Shown one piece after another: positions 8,267-17,211 of a stretch of 64,000 nt of DNA. A model generated the notes under the pieces. That model saw only the letters and a program-made list of their open reading frames with translations, did not search any database and was not told the origin of the DNA. This DNA is from JAUXJB01 sp965226855 (GTDB taxonomy: Bacteria; Myxococcota_A; UBA9160; SZUA-336), in assembly GCA_965226855.1 (NCBI GenBank), contig CBDDEE010000020.1, positions 1-64,000 on the forward strand, read 5' to 3'. The position numbers and the translations under genes are program-made. Within the stretch, counting starts at the first letter, position 1. Each line of letters starts with the position of its first letter.

Positions 8267-9472
8267 TTAGCCGACGGACCCTTCGCGCGTTAGCGCTTCC
8301 ACGACCCCCCGCGACGGGTCGAGGCGAGCCAGGCCAACCGCCAGCGCCAGCAGGCAGAGGAGGCTGGCAACAAGGTACGGTGTCGCAGTCCCGATCCACG
8401 AGTACATGGTAAGGAAGACGAGGGGGCCGGCGACGCGCGACAGGGATTGGGCGCTGTTGTTGAGGCCCATGGCCTCTCCCTGCACGCCTTCGGCCATGCG
8501 GCTCAGCTGCGCGGTGAATGTTGGCGCCAGCACCGAGAAGCCGACGGCCAGCACCAAGCCAGCCCCGACGAGGCTGGTCCAGCTCTGCGCGACGGCGATT
8601 CCGACGAGGGCGACCGCCATCACGCCCGCTCCCACCAGGAGCAGCTTGTGATCCGTATAGTGACGCGAGAGCCGAGGGATCAACACGCCCTGTACCATGA
8701 CCGCGACCATGCCCATCGAGAAGATCAGGAAACCTACACTGTAGGTGGTACCTCCCAGACGGTCGGCCACGAGGAATCCGAGCGTGCTGTCAACGCCGAG
8801 GCGTCCGGTCGTGGTCAGAAAACTGTAGCCCAGAAAGGGCAGGAGCCCGGCGGCGATACGCCGCGTCGTGAGCCCGTCCCGGCGCAGCTCGACACGCCGC
8901 TCTGCCGCCGCGCGCCGGAGCTCGGGCGTGAGACTTTCTGGCAGGACCAGGAGCACGGCAACGGCGGTCGCCAGACCCAGACCCGCGGAGGTGAAGTACG
9001 GCAGGCGCAGGTCGACACTCCCGAGCACCCCACCCAGCAGCGGACCAAAGCTGACTCCGAGCGCGATCGACGCCCCCAGGAGCCCCATGGCCGGGCTGCG
9101 TTCCTCAGGCTCGGTCACGTCGGCGACGTAGGCGAACAGCGCTGGCATGGCGGCGGCCGAGAACAGGCCGCCGAGCAGCCGGGCGCCCAGCAGCTCAGCA
9201 AAGCTACTTCCAAGCCCGAACAGGAGAAAGCTCACGGCAAAGCCCAGCAGCCCGATCAGGATGGCGAGCTTGCGGCCGCTGCGCTCGGAGAAGCGCCCCC
9301 ACGCGGGGCTCAACAGCACGCCGACCGCGGGATAGGCGCTCATCAACAGACCCGCCTCGACGTCGCTCAGCGCGAGCGAACGCGTGAAGTACGGGAGCAC
9401 GGGGAACAGGACGCCTAGGCCCAGCATCAGCAGAAACGCAGTTGTCGCGATGAGCAGCAGAGGGCGTGGCAT
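8267..9472 (-). CDS. MFS transporter
   Basis: A 401-residue, probably 12-helix inner-membrane transporter. The first helix follows MPRPLLLIATTAFLL, the cytoplasmic loop 2-3 motif is RFSERSGRK (about residues 66-74), and a duplicate half begins near the middle. ATG at 9472 is chosen because a longer frame to 9589 would run through the divergent gamma-glutamyltransferase start and has no hydrophobic segment in its extra 39 residues. The sequence resembles drug/efflux antiporters of the TetA/MdtG type. The substrate is unknown; the divergent neighbour is a peptide-bond hydrolase family member. Confidence 0.88.
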   Translation of the reverse strand: MPRPLLLIATTAFLLMLGLGVLFPVLPYFTRSLALSDVEAGLLMSAYPAVGVLLSPAWGRFSERSGRKLAILIGLLGFAVSFLLFGLGSSFAELLGARLLGGLFSAAAMPALFAYVADVTEPEERSPAMGLLGASIALGVSFGPLLGGVLGSVDLRLPYFTSAGLGLATAVAVLLVLPESLTPELRRAAAERRVELRRDGLTTRRIAAGLLPFLGYSFLTTTGRLGVDSTLGFLVADRLGGTTYSVGFLIFSMGMVAVMVQGVLIPRLSRHYTDHKLLLVGAGVMAVALVGIAVAQSWTSLVGAGLVLAVGFSVLAPTFTAQLSRMAEGVQGEAMGLNNSAQSLSRVAGPLVFLTMYSWIGTATPYLVASLLCLLALAVGLARLDPSRGVVEALTREGSVG

Positions 9473-9529
9473 CAGGGCGCGAGGTTTACAGGAGATCGGT
9501 CGGCGAGACCAGTCGGTTAGAATCGTGCC

Positions 9530-11311
9530 ATGAGCTTCACCACGCGTCCCACGCTTCAGGGCTACGGAGGCGCCGTCAGCGCCGGACACTACCTGGCGAC
9601 CCAGGCAGGCGCGCAGATACTCGCCAACGGTGGAAACGCCGCGGACGCCGCCTGCGCTATGGGCTTCGCCCTACAGGTGCTCGAGCCTCACATGAACGGG
9701 CCCGCTGGTGAGGTCCCCATCCTGATCTACCTGGCCGCCGAGGACCGAACCTTCGCGATCTCGGGACAGGGGACGGCGCCGGACGCCGCGACGATCGAGC
9801 GGATGAGGAGCCTGGGCCTCGACCGGATCCCCGGCGACGGGCTGCTGCCCGCAACAGTGCCGGCAGCACTCGATGCTTGGTGCCAGCTCTTGGAGCGTTT
9901 CGGCACCCTGCGCTTCCTTGACGTCGTGGCTCCCGCCCGAAAGCTCGCGGGGGACGGCTTCCCCATGTACCCCTTCCTACACGGCATCCTCGGTATGCTC
10001 GAGCAGCGCTTCCGGGAGCAGTGGCCGTCGAGCGCCGAGCTCTACCTCCCCGTGAAGCAGATCGGCCAGCGTCAGACGAACCCGGCCTATGCGGCGCTGC
10101 TGGAGGAGCTGGTGGATGTGGAGCGCACTGCCGCGAGCCGCGAGGCGGGCATTCGGGCCGCGCGCGACGCGTTCTATCGCGGTCGACCCGCGGAGCAGAT
10201 CGAGAAGTTCCTCGCGACACCGATACGTGACGGGAGCGGGAGAGCGCATCCGGGTCTGCTCAGCGCCGACGATCTGGCTCGATACGCGGGTCGGATCGAC
10301 GACCCCGTGTCAGCGTCGTACCGCGGAAGCGAGGTCTGGAAGTGCCCGCCGTGGACCCAGGGTCCGGTCTTCTTGCAGCAGCTCGCCCTGCTCGAGGGCT
10401 TCGATCTTGCTGCTATGGGTCACAACAGCGTTTTCGCGCTGCACACGTTGCTCGAGTGCGCCAAGCTCGCGTACGCGGACCGAGACGCGTGCTACGGCGA
10501 CCCCCTCTTCGCAGACGTACCGCTCCCGAAGCTGCTCTCCGAGCGCTATGCGGAGTCGCGACGCGCCCAGATCGACCCCAAGCGGGCGTCGCTCGAGCTG
10601 CGGCCGGGACTCGGCAAGCTTCCCCAAGGCTGGCCAATTGTGGCGGGGGAAGACGCGGTGTCCCTCGAGCCGCAGGCGCTGGCGGCGGAGCAGGAACGTT
10701 CGAGGGTCGCCTCGGGCCGAGCCGACACCACGCATCTCGACGCCGCCGACCGCTGGGGCAACCTGGTGAGCGCAACCCCCAGCGGTGGATGGATCCCCTC
10801 CTCGCCCGTGATCCCCGAGCTCGGCTTCCCGGTCGGCACGCGCGGACAGATGTTCAGCCTGGATCCGACCCACCCGAACTCACTCGCTCCGGGCAAGCGC
10901 CCCCGCACCACGCTGACACCTTCCATGGCCCGGCTGGCCGACGGTCGCCGCGTTGCCTTCGGAACCCCCGGTGGGGATCAGCAGGATCAGTGGACCCTGC
11001 AGTTCTTCCTCAACACGGTCGACTTCAGCATGGGGGACCTGCAAGCCGCTATCGACGCCCCGACCGTGCACACGCGCCACATGATCGAGTCGTTCTACCC
11101 TCGCCTCTTCCGCCCCGGCCTCTCCATTGCGGAGGAACGCATCCCGGACGCAACCATCCGCGAGCTCGCGCAGCTCGGCCACCGCATGCAACGCAGCGGC
11201 CCCTGGGATCACGGCCGGGTCCTCGCCGTAGCCCGCCACCCCGAAACTGGCCTCTGTGAAGCCGCTGCCTCCCCCCGCAGCCGAGTCGCCTACGCGGCCA
11301 CGCTCGCCTGA
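9530..11311 (+). CDS. Gamma-glutamyltransferase family protein (Ntn hydrolase)
   Basis: A 593-residue member of the autoprocessing gamma-glutamyltranspeptidase family, normal in length. The N-terminal part has GNAADAACAMGFALQVLEPH and the large-subunit region up to about residue 399. The nucleophile is Thr400 in DTTHLD, where cleavage would generate the small subunit. Later GGWIPSS and GTPGGDQQDQW follow. No signal peptide is visible (it starts MSFTTRPTLQGYGG), unlike periplasmic GGT, so a cytoplasmic acylase or glutathione-adduct hydrolase is possible. It is divergent from the MFS gene with 57 bases between, so the two may share regulation. Confidence 0.9.
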   Translation: MSFTTRPTLQGYGGAVSAGHYLATQAGAQILANGGNAADAACAMGFALQVLEPHMNGPAGEVPILIYLAAEDRTFAISGQGTAPDAATIERMRSLGLDRIPGDGLLPATVPAALDAWCQLLERFGTLRFLDVVAPARKLAGDGFPMYPFLHGILGMLEQRFREQWPSSAELYLPVKQIGQRQTNPAYAALLEELVDVERTAASREAGIRAARDAFYRGRPAEQIEKFLATPIRDGSGRAHPGLLSADDLARYAGRIDDPVSASYRGSEVWKCPPWTQGPVFLQQLALLEGFDLAAMGHNSVFALHTLLECAKLAYADRDACYGDPLFADVPLPKLLSERYAESRRAQIDPKRASLELRPGLGKLPQGWPIVAGEDAVSLEPQALAAEQERSRVASGRADTTHLDAADRWGNLVSATPSGGWIPSSPVIPELGFPVGTRGQMFSLDPTHPNSLAPGKRPRTTLTPSMARLADGRRVAFGTPGGDQQDQWTLQFFLNTVDFSMGDLQAAIDAPTVHTRHMIESFYPRLFRPGLSIAEERIPDATIRELAQLGHRMQRSGPWDHGRVLAVARHPETGLCEAAASPRSRVAYAATLA

Positions 11312-11479
11312 CCGCGAACACTCGCCGCTACCAGCCAGGTTACCGCAGGTAGCTTCGCCGAATACCGGAGTACCACGGGAGGGAGGATCTTCGGGTGAGG
11401 TTCCGGGCTCCTCCGGGCCCCTGTTTCAAAGCCAATTCGCTGGAGAGGAGCTGGAGAGCGGCAGAGCACGCCCTCGAGG

Positions 11480-12970
11480 CTACGCGGACTCTCCAACCAG
11501 TTTTTGCAGGGCTCTGTGGATTACCGCGAGGGCTTCCGTGTCGCGGGCGCAGTAGCTGCGTAGAGCATTGCGGGTACGGATCTCTTCTGGCTCGTCGAGC
11601 TCGGCTCGGGCGATCTGTTCGAGGGCTCGGGCGGCGGCGCCGCCTTCAGAGATCTGGTCGAGGTCTGCGTAGGTGAAGCCCGGGGAGAGCGCAGCGGCCA
11701 CGCGCTTCAGGGATAGGGAGCCGCGGAAGTCGACGTGGTAGAGATCGTTTCTGATGATCGCCTGGAGGTCAATCAGGCGGGCGCGGATTCGCTCGATCGG
11801 GGCTGCGAGCTCGGGGAGCGCGATGGCCAGGTCAGCGAGAACGCGGTCCTCGAAGGGAGAGTAGACGACAACCGGCTCGTCGCGGGCGGCTAGCGCAGCG
11901 AGCAGGGTCTCGGCGAACTCGTGCCGGGGGTCGCACCTTCCCGTGGCAAGGAAGTCCAAGTGATCGAGCGCGCCGGCCGTAGCCCGACGATGGAGCGACC
12001 AGCCGAAGGGGATCACCTGGAAGGGTCGAGTGCCAGCAAAGATCGGGACTGCCGGTGCGATGGCCTCGAAGTCCAGGTAGCTCGAAGCCGTACCGAGGGT
12101 GACAAGCGCGCCCGGCAGGCTTGCCGACAGCGCAAGCCGACCGTCGAGATGCGCGTTGCGCGCGCGCGTTTGAGCCTCCCGAAGCGGAAAGCTCGCGGGG
12201 ATCTCTGCGATGCGCTCGATCCCGGCTTCGCGCAGCGCGTGAAAGTCGCTGCTACGCAGGCCCGGTAGCAGGTCGATCCAATCGTCGGGGTGCCGCTTCA
12301 GACAATGAGCGCGGAACTCGCACGACCACGGACGACGGCAGTGCGGCGAAGGCTCTGCCATGGGTAGCTCGGTGGACTCGAGGACGCCAGTGAGGCGCTC
12401 GGCCTGGTCGGCGACGTCGTCGAGGAGGAACTCCACCTCAGCGGTCACGTCGCGCCGGGAGAAGTAGGCCTGCCAATCGATTGGCCCGGACTGTCGCACG
12501 AACGACTCGTCGACATAAATGACCTCGAGCGCTGTAACCGCGAGACCATTCGCTCGGGTCGCGAACAGTGCGAAAGCGGTCTCGTCGAGATCGTCCTCGC
12601 GGACGTTCCCCGACTCCTTCACGGTGCAGAGCTTCCAGCTCCGCGGGCCGGAACGCTCGAGCACGTCGACACGGATCTGCACGGACTCGTGAGAGAATGC
12701 TGCGTCGAAGATTGCAGGTACGGCGGCGTCTGCCAGCAGAGAGCGCGTGCGCTGGACAGCTTCCTCGTAGGGGAGCTCCGTCACCGCTCGGCCACCCGGA
12801 AACAGCCGGCGCGCGAGCCGAGCGGACTCCCGACTTCCGGCGAGGGTCTCCTCCAGGCTCGGCGAGCCAGGCTGTGCGCGCGAGGTCGCGTGCGTCGCGA
12901 GCCAGAGCCTGCGCTCGCACTGCAAGCCCGCCAGGTAGCCCGCTCGGCTCAGGAACGGAGGGGCGGACAC
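11480..12970 (-). CDS. DUF2779 protein: Cas4/RecB-like nuclease domain plus DEDD-type exonuclease-like domain
   Basis: A 496-residue protein. The N-terminal half resembles Cas4/RecB-like nucleases: QCERRLWL supplies one Cys, and CRRPWSCEFRAHC supplies three more, a likely 4Fe-4S site. The PD-(D/E)xK core is visible as RVDVLER then CTVKES, where the usual ExK Glu appears to be Thr. The C-terminal DUF2779 half has YLDFEAIA (a DxE motif) and YCARDTEA (Y-x3-D), as in DEDDy 3'-5' exonucleases. GTG at 12970, eight bases after the upstream stop, is preferred over a longer frame overlapping that gene. No CRISPR array is nearby. Role is inferred to be nucleic-acid processing. Confidence 0.82.
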   Translation of the reverse strand: MSAPPFLSRAGYLAGLQCERRLWLATHATSRAQPGSPSLEETLAGSRESARLARRLFPGGRAVTELPYEEAVQRTRSLLADAAVPAIFDAAFSHESVQIRVDVLERSGPRSWKLCTVKESGNVREDDLDETAFALFATRANGLAVTALEVIYVDESFVRQSGPIDWQAYFSRRDVTAEVEFLLDDVADQAERLTGVLESTELPMAEPSPHCRRPWSCEFRAHCLKRHPDDWIDLLPGLRSSDFHALREAGIERIAEIPASFPLREAQTRARNAHLDGRLALSASLPGALVTLGTASSYLDFEAIAPAVPIFAGTRPFQVIPFGWSLHRRATAGALDHLDFLATGRCDPRHEFAETLLAALAARDEPVVVYSPFEDRVLADLAIALPELAAPIERIRARLIDLQAIIRNDLYHVDFRGSLSLKRVAAALSPGFTYADLDQISEGGAAARALEQIARAELDEPEEIRTRNALRSYCARDTEALAVIHRALQKLVGESA

Positions 12971-12977
12971 GCTGCGC

Positions 12978-14120
12978 TCAGATGACGGCCTTGCCCTCGC
13001 GAAGCGCGCTGATCTTCTCGGCAGAGAAGCCCCAGTCGGCAAGCACCTCGGCTGTCTGCTGTCCGGGATGCGCGGGCGGCTCGGGCACGGCGCAAGGCGT
13101 ACGACTGAAGCGCGGGGCAGGCGCAGGCTGCACGACTCCGGCCACCTCTATGAAGGTGTTGCGCAGCTTGTTATGAGGATGCTCGGGGGCCTCTGCGAGC
13201 GACAGGACCGGCGCGAAGCACACGTCCGTGCCCTCCATGATGTCGCACCACTCGTCGCGGGTCTTCGAGCGGAAGATGCTCGCGAGCCGCTCCTTCAGAT
13301 CGGGCCACTGCGCGCGCACCATCTGGCTGGGGAGATCGTCGCTCTCGAGTGCGGAGTACTGCAGCAGCTCCGCGTAGAACTGCGGCTCGATCGAGCCGAC
13401 CGAGATGTACTTGTCATCGGCAGTCAGGTAGACGTCGTAGAAGTGCGCGCCGGTATCCAGCAGGTTCGTGCCGCGCTCCTCGCTGAGAACACCCGCCGCG
13501 CGCATGCCAAAGAACATGGCCATCAGGGCAGCCGCGCCGTCGACCATGGCCGCGTCGACCACCTGGCCCTTGCCAGAGGTCGCGCGCTCGACGAGCGCTG
13601 TCACGATCCCGAAGGCGAGCAACATCCCGCCCCCGCCGAAATCCCCGACGAGGTTCAGCGGTGGTACGGGGGGACCGCCCCGGCGACCGATGCCCTCGAG
13701 CGCGCCCGCGAGGGCGATGTAGTTGATGTCATGTCCTGCCGCGTGCGCCAGCGGACCCTCCTGACCCCAGCCCGTCATGCGTCCGTAGACGAGGCGAGGG
13801 TTGCGCTCGAGACAGACTTCGGGGCCTACGCCGAGCCGCTCCATGACCCCAGGCCGGAAGCCCTCCATCAGCACGTCCGCACGCTCCACCAGCGCGAGCA
13901 GCGCCTCCACGCCGGCGGGGTTCTTCAGGTCGATAGCAACGCTGCGACGGCCGCGCGCCAGCGGGTCTATTGGCGGGCTGGACGCATCTTCGGGGGGACG
14001 CGCGGGCGGTCGATCGACCCGAACCACCTCTGCTCCCATGTCTCCGAGCATCATCCCGCAGAATGGACCGGGTCCGATCCCAACAAGCTCGATGACTTTC
14101 ACACCCGCGAGTGGTCCCAT
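12978..14120 (-). CDS. Alpha-methylacyl-CoA racemase (CaiB/BaiF family)
   Basis: A 380-residue racemase that inverts the 2-methyl centre of branched acyl-CoAs by a 1,1-proton transfer. The expected catalytic residues are all present by alignment to the mycobacterial enzyme: His126 in GPLAHAAGHD, Asp160 in NLVGDFGGG and Glu245 in VGSIEPQ. The N-terminus GVKVIELVGIGPGPFCGMML is typical. ATG at 14120 has GGGGGAG seven bases upstream. It is the first gene of a two-gene minus-strand unit with the DUF2779 nuclease, a pairing with no obvious functional logic. The isovaleryl-CoA dehydrogenase-like gene 3 kb away would suit a branched-chain acyl-CoA pathway. Confidence 0.93.
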   Translation of the reverse strand: MGPLAGVKVIELVGIGPGPFCGMMLGDMGAEVVRVDRPPARPPEDASSPPIDPLARGRRSVAIDLKNPAGVEALLALVERADVLMEGFRPGVMERLGVGPEVCLERNPRLVYGRMTGWGQEGPLAHAAGHDINYIALAGALEGIGRRGGPPVPPLNLVGDFGGGGMLLAFGIVTALVERATSGKGQVVDAAMVDGAAALMAMFFGMRAAGVLSEERGTNLLDTGAHFYDVYLTADDKYISVGSIEPQFYAELLQYSALESDDLPSQMVRAQWPDLKERLASIFRSKTRDEWCDIMEGTDVCFAPVLSLAEAPEHPHNKLRNTFIEVAGVVQPAPAPRFSRTPCAVPEPPAHPGQQTAEVLADWGFSAEKISALREGKAVI

Positions 14121-14233
14121 GCGCCGACTCCCCCTGACTCGGATTCTCCCCGCAGCATACCACCGCGAGCGCGTGAGTGGCGCGCGCCGAAGCTCCGCTG
14201 GTCTGACGAGGGCGCTGCGTTACCCTGCGCCCC

Positions 14234-15268
14234 ATGGAAGCGGGCATCGTCGGGCACCCCGGCTCCGGAAGGACCACCGTCTTCCGTGCGTTGCTCGCGC
14301 ACCGCGCTCCCCCGGCAGCGGGCGCCAAGCGAAGACCGGCCGCGATCGGGGTGGTCCGCGTACCGGATGTGCGACTCGCTCGCCTCTCCGCGCTCTTCAA
14401 GCCGCTGAAGACCACACCCATCGAGATCGTAACGCACGATCTGTGCCCCTCGCTCGAGCCATCATTCTCGACCGCCGAGCTCGAGGCAATGAAGCGGATG
14501 GACGTGTTGCTGCTGGTCGTGCCCGCTTTTGCGGACTCATCGCCCGACGCGATCGTGGCGGAGCTGGAGCGACTCGTGGGCGACCTGTGCCTGGAAGACC
14601 TCGCCGCTGTCGAGCGTCGACTCGAGCGAGCGCGCAAGGAGAGAACCGACGCGACGACGATCTCCGCGCTCGAGGTCGCGCGAGCCGCTCTCGACGCCGA
14701 GCTACCGCTCGGAGCCGCCGAGCTCGCCGACACCACGCGACGGGAGCTGCGCGCCTACGCGCTCGTGACCGACCGCTCGATGATCGCGGTCTGCAACGTC
14801 GGCGAGAGCGACGCCGACAAGCCCGCTCCGGTGGCGCTCGTCGCGCGAGGCGCCGAGCTCGGGGTTCCGGCGCTCTCGCTCTGCGCGTCGCTCGAGGCCG
14901 AGATGGCGCAGCTCACCAGCGAGGAGCGCGTCGAGTTCCTGGCGGAGTACGGTGTGCAGGAGCCCGCGAGTGGCGCCGTGACTCGCGCGATCCTCGCGTC
15001 GGCGGACGTCATCCCATTTTTCACTGTAGGAGAGGACGAGTGTCGCGCGTGGCCGATCGCTCGCGGAACGCGTGCCCGACAGGCCGCAGGCAAGGTCCAC
15101 TCGGACATCGAGCGTGGGTTCATCCGCGCGGAGGTCGTGAGCTTCGACGAGCTGGAGCCGCTGCCCGGACTGCTAGTCGAAGCCAAGAAGAAGGGCGTGC
15201 TGCGCTTGGAAGGCAAGGACTACGTCGTCCGCGAAGGCGACGTAGTGCACTTTCGATTCAACGTGTGA
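14234..15268 (+). CDS. Degenerate YchF/Obg-like GTPase paralogue (DUF933/TGS C-terminus)
   Basis: A 344-residue relative of YchF. It keeps the N-terminal P-loop shape GHPGSGRT (7-14), but the essential Lys is Arg. The following VRVPDVRLARLSALFKPLKT matches the YchF segment VPDPRLDKL. The DxxG switch and the N-K-x-D specificity motif are not recognisable (AVCNVGES stands where the latter should be). The C-terminus (GRAWPIARGTRARQAAGKVH-like region, then IERGFIRAEVVSFDEL and VREGDVVHFRFNV) is a good TGS/DUF933 domain. It probably binds ribosome or RNA through that domain with little or no nucleotide hydrolysis. It is divergent from the racemase gene. Confidence 0.82.
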   Translation: MEAGIVGHPGSGRTTVFRALLAHRAPPAAGAKRRPAAIGVVRVPDVRLARLSALFKPLKTTPIEIVTHDLCPSLEPSFSTAELEAMKRMDVLLLVVPAFADSSPDAIVAELERLVGDLCLEDLAAVERRLERARKERTDATTISALEVARAALDAELPLGAAELADTTRRELRAYALVTDRSMIAVCNVGESDADKPAPVALVARGAELGVPALSLCASLEAEMAQLTSEERVEFLAEYGVQEPASGAVTRAILASADVIPFFTVGEDECRAWPIARGTRARQAAGKVHSDIERGFIRAEVVSFDELEPLPGLLVEAKKKGVLRLEGKDYVVREGDVVHFRFNV

Positions 15269-15339
15269 CACACTGTTCGCTCTGCTCAAGCTCGCGCAAA
15301 CGGGCTGCGATACAGTGAAGGGGCGGGAGACGACACTTT

Positions 15340-17211
15340 ATGAAGCTCGTGCGAACAGCCTTCCTGCTGCCGCTCTTGTTCGTTCTCGTGGTCAGCGTCG
15401 ACGGCGAGTCAAACGCTGCCGAGAAGTTCCCCGAGGCAGACAGCTTGCGCTCCACGGTTGCGTTCTGGATGCGCATCTATCTCGAAGTGACCGGAGACGC
15501 GGGGCTTCTGCACGACTCGCGTCACCCCGGGATCGTCTACGAGACCGTCGACTTTCAGGGCATCACGGGCAGGCGTGCGCGCCAGCGCGTGGTGAACGAA
15601 CGAAGGCGCCAGTGGCGCGGGGCGCTAGGTCGCCTGGGCAGAGGCCGAGAGCCCCGCGACGAGACCGAGCACTCCATTCTGCGCGCCTTCACGCTGGAGC
15701 TGGGACATGAGCCCACCCGCGAGGAGCTCCGGGCCGGCTCGCAGCGCGTGCGCTTCCAGCTGGGCCAGCGCGACAAGTTCCGGCAGGGACTGATCGCGTC
15801 GGGGGCATACGAGGACGAGATGAGCGCCATCTTCCGCGACCTGGGACTCCCTGTGGACCTGGCCTACCTGCCCCACGTCGAGTCCTCGTTCAATCTCCGC
15901 GCATACTCAAAGTACGGCGCGGCCGGCGTCTGGCAGTTCATGCGCTCCACCGGTCGCCGCTACATGACCATCAGCTACACGATCGATGAGCGGCTGGACC
16001 CGATTCGCGCGACGCGCGCCGCCGCGGAGCTGCTGCGGGACAACTACAAATCGCTGGGAAGCTGGCCCCTCGCCATCACGGCCTACAACCATGGCGATGC
16101 AGGCATGAGACGGGCCAAGCGGAGGCTCGGAACCGACGACATCGCCGTGATCATTGCCAGGTACCACAGCCGGACCTTCGGCTTCGCCTCACGGAACTTC
16201 TACCCTCAGTTCCTTGCCGCGCGGAAGATCGTACGCTCGTATCCTTCCTACTTTGGTCCGCTACAGCGCGATAAACCCGAGGCCGTCGACACCGTGACAT
16301 TACCGTCCTACACCGACGTCGCGGACCTGCAGGAGTACCTCGGCGTGACGCCGGCGCTGCTCAAGGCCTTCAACCCATCGCTGCGACCGCCGGTATTTCG
16401 TGGGGTGAAGCGCATTCCCGAGCACTACACGCTCCGGCTTCCCGCCGGAACGGTGGAGCCGGACTCCGAGACCTGGCTGGCCGCGCTTCCCGAAGCAAAG
16501 CGACATGCGGTGCAAACGCGCAGCGACTACTACCAGGTGCGACGCGGCGACACGCTGAGCAAGATTGCAGAGAACCATCGAACGAGGGTCTCGACCCTGG
16601 TCGCGATCAACAGCCTGCCGAGTCGCCATCGCATCTACCCGGGCCAGGTGCTCCAGCTGCCGGATGGCACGCGCACGGCCGCCCGCTCGACCCGGCTCGT
16701 CCGGACGGCCAACGCGGCCCGGCGCAGCGCACCGATTCCGGTGGAGAAGATCCAGCCGGCACCTGATCGACCGCTGCCCCTCGACGACAACTCTCCCTGG
16801 CGCAGGCTCGACGGCGAGTGGATCATCGTCGACGCCGGCGAGACGCTCGGACACTTTGCTGAATGGCTCGAGCTTCAGACGAGCCGGCTGCGCAGGCTGA
16901 ACGGCATCTCGGGTCGGCGACCGCTGCGCATGGGCCAACGGTTGCAGCTGGACTTCTCGGCCGCCTCGCCGAAAGCCGTCCTGCAGCGCCGCATCGAGTT
17001 CCACAAGGGGATCGAGGAGGACTTCTTCGGGAGCTACACGGTCGCGGGCACGGTGAATCACACCCTGCGCCGCGGGGAGAGCCTCTGGGTCCTGTCACAC
17101 GATGTCTACACGGTTCCGATCTGGCTGATCCATCGCTACAACCCCGGAACCAACCTCACGCAGCTGAGCCCGGGAGCCACGCTGAAGATCCCAGTCGTCG
17201 AGCGCAACTAG
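15340..17211 (+). CDS. mltD: MltD-like lytic transglycosylase with three LysM repeats
   Basis: A 623-residue exported peptidoglycan lytic transglycosylase. A signal peptide occupies the first ~25 residues (MKLVRTAFLLPLLFVLVVSV); no lipobox is evident. The SLT domain has the catalytic Glu181 in PHVESSFN followed by YGAAGVWQFM and AITAYNHGD. LysM repeats start near residues 397 (QVRRGDTLSKIA), 494 (VDAGETLGHFA) and 573 (LRRGESLWVLS). The enzyme cleaves MurNAc-GlcNAc bonds to 1,6-anhydro products while LysMs hold it on glycan. GGGAGA precedes the ATG. The stop codon overlaps the stop of the convergent acyl-CoA dehydrogenase. Confidence 0.92.
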   Translation: MKLVRTAFLLPLLFVLVVSVDGESNAAEKFPEADSLRSTVAFWMRIYLEVTGDAGLLHDSRHPGIVYETVDFQGITGRRARQRVVNERRRQWRGALGRLGRGREPRDETEHSILRAFTLELGHEPTREELRAGSQRVRFQLGQRDKFRQGLIASGAYEDEMSAIFRDLGLPVDLAYLPHVESSFNLRAYSKYGAAGVWQFMRSTGRRYMTISYTIDERLDPIRATRAAAELLRDNYKSLGSWPLAITAYNHGDAGMRRAKRRLGTDDIAVIIARYHSRTFGFASRNFYPQFLAARKIVRSYPSYFGPLQRDKPEAVDTVTLPSYTDVADLQEYLGVTPALLKAFNPSLRPPVFRGVKRIPEHYTLRLPAGTVEPDSETWLAALPEAKRHAVQTRSDYYQVRRGDTLSKIAENHRTRVSTLVAINSLPSRHRIYPGQVLQLPDGTRTAARSTRLVRTANAARRSAPIPVEKIQPAPDRPLPLDDNSPWRRLDGEWIIVDAGETLGHFAEWLELQTSRLRRLNGISGRRPLRMGQRLQLDFSAASPKAVLQRRIEFHKGIEEDFFGSYTVAGTVNHTLRRGESLWVLSHDVYTVPIWLIHRYNPGTNLTQLSPGATLKIPVVERN

